From assembly GCA_036023115.1 (NCBI GenBank), contig JAYKKT010000086.1, positions 15,329,501 to 15,393,500 of the forward strand: 64,000 nt of DNA, written 5' to 3'. This stretch comes from Brasenia schreberi. Lineage: Eukaryota > Streptophyta > Magnoliopsida > Nymphaeales > Cabombaceae. The position numbers and the translations under genes are program-made. Below the pieces are notes generated by a model. The model was given only the letters and a program-made list of their open reading frames with translations. It ran no database searches and was not told the origin of the DNA. Positions 57,735-64,000 of the stretch are shown here, one piece after another. Each line of letters opens with the position of its first letter. The stretch's first letter is position 1.

Positions 57735-57838
57735 TTTTTTTTTTTGGTTACAACGGGAAGCCGAAGTCGTGCACCCACCAGGAGTCGAACTCCTTGCACG
57801 GTGATCGCACCACTAGCATGTTGCCGTTGAGTTGTCAC
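57735..57838 (-). mobile_element. tRNA-derived SINE
   Basis: On the minus strand: a box-A-like ACTCAACGGC (near 57824-57833), a strong box B GTTCGACTCC (57781-57790), a GC-rich body and a terminal A11 (T run at 57735-57745). This is the order of a plant SINE transcribed by RNA polymerase III. It lies just beyond the SDR stop codon in the same orientation, possibly in the former 3' UTR. Target duplications were not clear. Confidence 0.6.
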
Positions 57839-57881
57839 TATGGGTACAAAATAAAGGTGGTTTTAGCAGAAGTGCCATTCA

Positions 57882-58517
57882 CTACACGTATCCACCGTTA
57901 ACCCTGATGACCTGGCTGTTGACCCACTGGCCGGAATCTGCAGCGATGAACCCGATGACCGCCCCGATGTCCTCTGGCGTCCCGAGACGGCCCAACGGGC
58001 TTTCCGAGATGATCCGCTCTACCACGTCCACCGACTTCCCGGTGAAGAACATTTCGGTGGCCACAGGACCAGGCGCGACGCAGTTGGCGGTGATGCCAGA
58101 GCCCTTCAAGTCCTTTGCCAACACCTTCGTCATGGCCTCAACAGCCGCCTTCGAAGCAATGTAAGCGCCATACCCAGGCCGGAGAGAGACGACGAGCGAC
58201 GATGACACGGTGATGATCCGGCCGCCTCCACCGCGGCTCAAGCGGTTTGCAGCCTCACGGCAGCAGAGGAACGTCCCCTTGGCGTTCGTCTCGAAGATGC
58301 GCTCCCATTCCTCGTCCGACGTGGCGGAGATGGGCGGATAAGTTGAGTCGAGAACGCCGGCGGAGTTCACCAGGATGGGTGCTGCCGCACCATCACCGCC
58401 AGCGAGCTCCTCTGCCGCATCGAAAGAGACTTGACGTCACCGGCACGATCCCGGGTTCTCTCCGGAGATGGTCTCCGCACTGGTGGTGTTGGTGGCAGCG
58501 GATTCCGGCAATGTAAT
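57882..58517 (-). pseudogene. Short-chain dehydrogenase/reductase (SDR) pseudogene
   Basis: The intact part (58370-57882, 162 codons) is the C-terminal two thirds of a classical SDR, an NAD(P)-dependent oxidoreductase of the soluble type. It has NSAG at residues 2-5, the structural Asn in FETNAKGTF (29), catalytic Ser in TVSSS (56-58), YIASK as the YxxxK pair (70 and 74), CVAPGPVATEM and the usual end IRVNGGYV. Upstream, a 1-bp loss near 58424 breaks the AAEELAGG segment. Before that, PESAATNTTSAETIS and IVPVT resemble an SDR N-terminus, but the TGxxxGIG cofactor loop and roughly 60-75 residues are missing. An ATT (58515-58517) stands where ATG is expected. It is GC-rich unlike its surroundings. 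The exact substrate class is unknown. Confidence 0.82.
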
Positions 58518-58580
58518 CTTGGAACTCTGCGACTCTGCGTGGAATCTTTTACAGGAGGCGGAGGGAGGGAAGGAACGCCC

Positions 58581-58590
58581 TTTTATATAC
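58581..58590 (-). promoter_or_regulatory. TATA box of the SDR pseudogene
   Basis: GTATATAAAA on the minus strand, about 65 bp before the expected start codon, with a CT-rich leader between. Its retention shows the pseudogene kept its own promoter and is not a processed copy. Confidence 0.55.
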
Positions 58591-59986
58591 GGGAAGAGAT
58601 TCCTGTGAGACCCACTGTTTGGAGTCGGATAGCTGTGAAATTACTTGCTCACATTATGGATTCCCGATCCGAAACCCGAGGTTCTAACTGGAACCAACCA
58701 TGTAGCGGAACCCGACTTACTGTGGGATAATGCCTGGTTTTGGTTTTGGATCCAAATCCCATTTGCTTTGAAGTCTGAACTTACTACAAATCGGAGAAGT
58801 GTCGGAGTAGCACTCATTAGACTTATGACATTACCAAAGGTTTGGATCTGCGGAGACCTGAACGAAATCCACATTATTAATTATGGCCTCGTTTATCAGG
58901 ATTAGGAGTTGAATTGATGGGTAAAATCTATCATATATTTGATTCAGTCTTATATGGTCTGGGCTTTGCTTTTCTCTTCTCTGGAAACATAAATCAACGC
59001 GTGATTCAACTTTGGAAATTTGCCCACAATATGGGACTGAAGAAAAATAAATATACGAAAAATATTAATTGACAGTGACTTTAGACCTCAAGTCCTATCT
59101 TAGGGGTGTTCCATCTCTCTGTGTTGTAATTGGTTCCGCTTTGATTCATTGTAAGAAGTGGAGTTAGGTAGACCCGCACCATGCGTGTTCATCACAGAAT
59201 ATTAGTTTACAACTATGGCTACGTTCGAAAACCAGTATGATCCTTCCAAGACTTCTCCATCCTAATCTTAGCTTATTTCACCGGGTGCTTAGCTATAAAA
59301 TTAGACCTGCGTCTAACTTCTTAAGTTGCAAACCTACAAAATGAGCATAGAATTAACAAAATCTTTCTTCAATTATGATTGTGCCCTCACGGGGTGTTTG
59401 ATTACGAGCCATGGGTCCATGGAACTGAAATTGTAAGATCTGTTTGCTTCGTAATCAAACGTGAATGTTTGGCATGCAGTCGTATAACCCTATTTCTTAC
59501 CTATATTCAGTTTGTCTTTGAACCATTTTGATCTTGTGGGTATGCCAACTGTTATTATTTTTTCCAGACCAGTGTCATTGTCTGCTGGAAGTTTCTACTT
59601 CTGTTAATTTTAGTCCAGTCATAATATTGCAAGTGCACTTTTTGGTTCTACTTTCAGCTTGATCTCCTTGTGGTTATTTACATATAAAATGTGCGAGTGT
59701 TGCCAAAAAATTTGAGAGAGAATTTGAGTTGTTTGATATACACTATTCATGTTTCAAGCATGGTGATGATGAATTTGTGTCTATTGAGTGGCATTCTATG
59801 AGGAAGTTAAGTAGCATATTGCAACAATTTTATAATACCATATTTTGTATTTTTGGGTTATCCTATGCAATGTTATAAAAATCGTATTCATACGAGTATA
59901 TGATATGATACGATACAGTAACATGTATCATAATAAGTGATTTATCATATTATATTATACCATATCATACGATATACCTCGTATTG
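58591..59986. other. Intergenic DNA
   Basis: No gene or element recognised. ORFs of 77-99 codons at the left are unsupported. About 59870-59985 is low-complexity, rich in ATACGATA/TATCATA words. Confidence 0.45.
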
Positions 59987-60005
59987 TACGAGTCAACATT
60001 GATTT

Positions 60006-62832
60006 AATAACAACAACAACAACAACTAAGCCTTTTCCCATACTAGATGAGGTCAGCTACACGGATTCTTTGTTTCCACAGATCCCTATCGTGTGCCATG
60101 TTAGCAGTTAACTCACAATAAGCTAGATCATTCTTTATTGTTTCTTTCCAGCACTTTTGTGGTCGTCCTCTAGCTCTTTTAATACTTTCCAAATTTAGTT
60201 TTTCATACCTTTTTACAGGTTCTTCTTTTCATCTTCTTTCTATATGTCCAAACCATCTTAAACGATATTTTCTCATTTTATCCTCTATTGGTGCCACTCC
60301 TAATTTGTTTCTAATAACCTCATTTTGTATATGGTCTTTTCTTGTATGACCACTCATCCATCTCAACATCTTCATTTCTGTCACAGACGTCTTTTGTACA
60401 TGTTGATGATTAATTGCCCAACACTCATAACCATAAAACATAATAGGCCTAATTGTTGCTCTATAATATTTACCTTTTAACTTTAATGGTATCTTCTTAT
60501 CACAAAGAATACCTGATGCTCCTCTCCATTTTAACCAACCAGCATTAATTCTATGCGTAACATCTCCATCAATTCTTCCATCACTTTGAAAAATTGACCC
60601 TAGGTATTTAAAACTTTCTTTTTGGGGATGCAATGTGTGCCAATTTTAATTTCTATGTCCTCTGAGGTAACCAAATGATCAAACTTACATTCCATATGTT
60701 CTGTCTTTGTTCTACTAAGTCGGAGGCCTTTGTTTTCTAATGTTTCTCTCAATAGTTCCAATTTTCTATTCACTTTTTCTTTAAACTCCTCCACTAATAC
60801 AATGTCATATGCAAATAACATACACCAAGGTACTTCATCTTAAATATGTTTTGTTAACTCATCAATCACCATTATAAATAAGTATGGACTTAAAGTTGAT
60901 CCTTGATGTAACCCAATATTAGCTTCAAAGAAGTTTGTCATTCCTTCATGAGTCCTCACACATGTTTTTGCACCATCGTACATGTCTCTTATAAGGTTAA
61001 TGTATGTCAATGGGATTCCTCTTTTTTCTAAAGTTCTCCAAAGAACCTCTCTCGGCACTCTATCATAAGCTTTTTCTAGATCAATAAATATCATGTGAAG
61101 GTCTTTCTTTTTTTCTCTAAAATGTTCCATAAGACGTCTCAATAGGTGAATCGCTACAACAGTATATCTGCCTAGCATGAATCCAAATTGGTTCTCTATA
61201 GTACTTGATACTTGTCTTAACCTATGTTCGATAATTCTTTCCCACAATTTCATAGTATGGTTCATTAACTTGATACCTCGATAATTCGCACAATTTTGAA
61301 TGTCTCCCTTGCTCTTATATGTGTATAAGTGTACTTGCACTCCATTCCTCGGGCATCTTTTGGTTTTTCCATATTTCATTAAATAGTCTTGTGAGCCAAG
61401 TGATTCCTATTTCTCTTAATATTTTCCAAACTTCTATAGGAATATTATCTGGTCCTACCGATTTACCACCCTTCATATGTTTAAGACTGAAAACCAAAGC
61501 CCTTATTTTCTGTTGAGTAGCAGTTCGAGTAAGTCTTCTTTGACTTCATTCTTTTGAATACGTCGATAGAAATTGTGGTTTATATACTTTTCTAATTTGG
61601 CTAACTCACCTAAGCTAATACTAACATCTTTATTTTCATTAAAAAGCTTATAAAAATAGTTTTTCATCTATTTCTTATATCATCATTTGCCACTAGAATT
61701 TTTTATCCTCGTCCTTGATGCATCTAACATAATTAAGATCTTTAGTTTTTGTATCTCTATCCCTAGTTATCCTAAAAATATCTCTTTCAATATCTTTTGA
61801 GATGAGTTTTTTATATAAATCCTTCAAAATTTTAGCCTTTGCTTCACTCACGGCTTTTTTCGCTTTCTTCTTTGCTTTCTTATAAGCCTCTACAGTTTCA
61901 CTAGTTTTCTTAGCATAATGTAATTTGTAACATGTCATCTTTGCCTTGATTTTATTTTGCACTACTTCACTCCACCACTAAGCTTCTTTTTGTGCCGGTA
62001 TACCTCCCTTAGATACACCTAACACATCTTTCGCCACTTTCTTAATATGTATAGCCATATTGTTCCACATATCACAGGGTATACCAACATAATTCCAAAC
62101 ATCTCCTTGAAGGACTTTCTGTTTAAATATATCTACTTTCTCGCTTTTGAGGTTTCACCATTTAGTCTGAATAGCTCGATGCACTCTTTTCTTCTTTGTC
62201 CATTTTCTTATTTGTAAATCCATAACTAAAAGTCGATGTTGGGTGATTAAAGCTTTCTCCCGGAATTACCTTACAATCTTTACAACACGCTGTATCTTTT
62301 TCTCTACAAATAAAGTAATCAATTTATGTTTGTGATAAGCCACTCTTATAAGTAATTAAATGTTCATCTCGCTTTTTGAAGATTGTATTGACTATAAAGA
62401 GATCAAATGTCATAGCAAAATTTAAAATCTCCTTACCTTCCTCATTTATATCCCCAAAACCAAAGTTTCCATGAATCCCTTGATATCCTAATGCCTCTTT
62501 ACTGACATGTTCATTTAAGTCTCCTCCTAAACAAATCATCTCCCTTTGTGGAATCTTTTGAATCACCTTATCTAACTCTTCCCGAAAAGCTATCTTTATA
62601 CTGTCTTCTAGTCCTACTTGGGGTGCATAAGCACAAACTATATTTAAAACCTCTGCTCCTAACACTAATTTCAACGTCATGATTTGGTCACCATAACGTT
62701 GTATGTCTACTACACTATCCTTTAAATCTTTATTTATAATAATACAAACTCTGTTTCAAGCCATTTCTTTACCTGAGTACCATAATTTAAAACTTGTATC
62801 CTCTATCTCTTTTGCTTTTTTTCCAACCCATT
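60006..62832 (-). mobile_element. RTE-type LINE, nearly complete coding region
   Basis: Minus strand, 2827 bp. Flanked by TACGAGTCAACATTGATTT (59987-60005) and the same with one change (62833-62851), a 19-bp target duplication. The 3' tail is a (TTG)n run (seen as AACAACAAC at 60006-60024). It contains part of the endonuclease and all of the RT region. The 5' end is truncated inside the endonuclease. It is the longer sister of the LINE at 37825-39767. Confidence 0.93.
60229..62832 (-). pseudogene. RTE LINE endonuclease-RT pseudogene
   Basis: From the right: AP-type endonuclease (62830-62310, with VCAYAPQVG, GGDLNEHV and YKSGLSQT), a basic linker (61962-61693), then RT with GGKSVGPDNIPIEVW (about 61460). 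RT continues with [18 protein letters not shown] (about 61290), [16 protein letters not shown] (about 61080), [10 protein letters not shown] (about 60900) and the active-site LFAYDIVLVEE (about 60800). The C-terminal [11 protein letters not shown] and [11 protein letters not shown] end at 60229. Frameshifts and stops separate the pieces. The FADD motif reads FAYD, so RT would be inactive. Confidence 0.9.
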
Positions 62833-62851
62833 TACGAGTCAACGTTGATTT

Positions 62852-63171
62852 CTTGGGTATAAATTCCGAAAATCCAAAGTTGCAGAAATCATTTATGCTT
62901 CTTCGCAAACCCTTTTTCATGTCATTCTCTTACTCCCAGATCCTCTTTTTATCCTTGTTCTTTTAGATTTTGTGGTTTATTCACAAGATTATCAAGTGTT
63001 TCACCTAATCCAACTTTTCATCTCTAAGGTTTTTGTAAAATCCATAGCATACCTCTTTCTTTTAAAATTCTACCCGATTTTTCACTTTAAAAAATTGGAG
63101 GTTTTATAGATTTTGTAATTCTTAACCTTTAAAAGTCTTTTTCTTCTTGTTAATTGTTCACTCTTGTCTTA
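62852..63171. other. T-rich leader before hAT ORF
   Basis: No ORF of note. Plausibly the 5' region of the transposase gene that follows, but no TIR or TATA box was identified. Confidence 0.4.
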
Positions 63172-64000
63172 ATGGCTTCCAATCGAATCGATTCGACATA
63201 AAAATATTGCACATCAATGTATAAAGGCAATAAGCTTGTGAATAAATGTATGTTTTGCAATGTAGTAAAATATGGTGGTATTTCTCTTATGAAACACCAC
63301 CTTGTGAAAGCCAAGAAGGATGCTAGTTTATGTCTTCGGATTTCCAAAACAGTGAAGTACGAGATTAAACAGGTATTGGAGGCTTCGAAGGATAAAAAGA
63401 TATTAAGGGTGAGACGAAAGGCAAAAATAGATGGTTGAGATATGCCTCAATCATTTGAAGATGCTTCTGAAAGGATGTATGGTGATAAATTCTATGGTAT
63501 AACTAAGATGGCTAAAGAGGGGAGGAGAAAGCAAAAAAAAGAAAAAAATGTAGGTTGTAGTGGTAGTAATAGTGGAGTTGCTCTTATTCCACTGGAAGAG
63601 CTCCTACTCGTCCGATACCTACGAGGGGTATTAGAACCAGAGGTAGTGGGATGCCTTCATTTTTCCCCTCACATACGACTCCTAGAGCTTAGTCGGGCAT
63701 TAGATCAACTATGACTTCAAAGGAGGTAATTGAGAAAGTAGATTTGAAGTGTGTTGAATTTTTTTTATGAAAATTGTCTCCCTTTCAATGTTGCAAACTC
63801 ATTTTCTTTTCAAAGTATGGAGGATGTTATTGTCAGTGTGAAATCGGGTTATAGAGTCCTTATTTATCATGCTTTGAGGGGCACAATATTGCAGAAATAG
63901 GTTGATATTCATTTAAGTTATCAATTGATTGACTTTGAATGTTTCTTATTAATTATTATCATGTTTTATTTCAATAAATGGTGAACTCGTTTTGGTGTAG
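63172..64000 (+). pseudogene. hAT-type transposase pseudogene, N-terminal part
   Basis: ATG at 63172 followed by a stop at 63199. The reading then gives a BED-type zinc finger (CMFCNVVKYGGISLMKHHL then a Cys, about 63247-63335). A basic linker runs to about 63560. After a frameshift comes FFYENCLPFNVANSFSF (about 63757-63810), the start of the DUF659 region of plant hAT transposases, then SGYRV and LRGTILQK. It runs off the right edge. Stops near 63199, 63436 and 63712 and a frameshift show it is inactive. No terminal inverted repeat is visible in the window. Confidence 0.82.

Noticed and set aside
57781..57838. Possible tRNA gene on the minus strand
   Set aside because: Box B is good, but there is no foldable acceptor or anticodon arm and a poly(A) end follows, so a SINE fits better.
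57539..57838. 99-codon ORF with a Thr-His repeat
   Set aside because: Translation of the TG microsatellite and the SINE.

Overview
The window is from a flowering-plant nuclear genome. It is almost wholly repeat DNA: nested LTR retrotransposons with Tat-type Ty3/gypsy polyproteins, a Ty1/copia remnant, LINEs of the plant RTE type with TTG-repeat tails, a tRNA-derived SINE, a foldback MITE-like element and a plant hAT transposase. The only cellular gene recognised is a GC-rich short-chain dehydrogenase/reductase (SDR) pseudogene near 58 kb. No bacterial-type operon, rRNA, intact tRNA gene or CRISPR array was seen. The species cannot be named from the sequence. || Layout. 1-11581 is Tat element E1, entering from the left with only the last 658 bp of its 5' LTR. 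11582-13389 is AT-rich DNA I cannot assign. 13390-16508 is a solo LTR with target duplication ACTAT. 16545-35390 is E2, a small LTR element (about 4.4 kb once emptied) with an initiator-Met tRNA primer site, duplication GAGTC and no recognisable pol. E3 (19880-34300, duplication CCAGC), a near full-length but disabled Tat element, has inserted into E2. 35396-45934 is a decayed minus-strand Ty1/copia element (E4). It is broken up by an RTE LINE (37825-39767, duplication ATAAGAAA), two old LTR remnants and an 87-bp LINE tail. 45984-55060 is E5, a minus-strand relative of E3 with duplication CTATC, an internal deletion and a still-open pol frame of more than 840 codons. 55066-59986 is low-copy AT-rich DNA with a hairpin, a MITE-like foldback, a TG microsatellite, a SINE and the SDR pseudogene. 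60006-62832 is a minus-strand RTE LINE with a 19-bp duplication. 63172 to the end is the start of a hAT transposase pseudogene. || How the parts work together. The Tat elements share one plan: LTR, primer site TGGCACGCCCGGTGGGAC, gag-protease, then a pol frame with reverse transcriptase, RNase H, a second archaeal-type RNase H and integrase, then about 1.1 kb of non-coding DNA, a purine tract and the LTR. E1 is a different subfamily from E3, E5 and the solo LTR, but all keep the same small structures near the LTR 3' end. These are a covarying stem-loop, a perfect inverted repeat, and a ten-base copy of the start of the primer-binding site. I see no undescribed multi-gene system. The most novel signals are these LTR RNA-level structures, the non-autonomous E2, and the defect patterns that date the insertions relative to each other.
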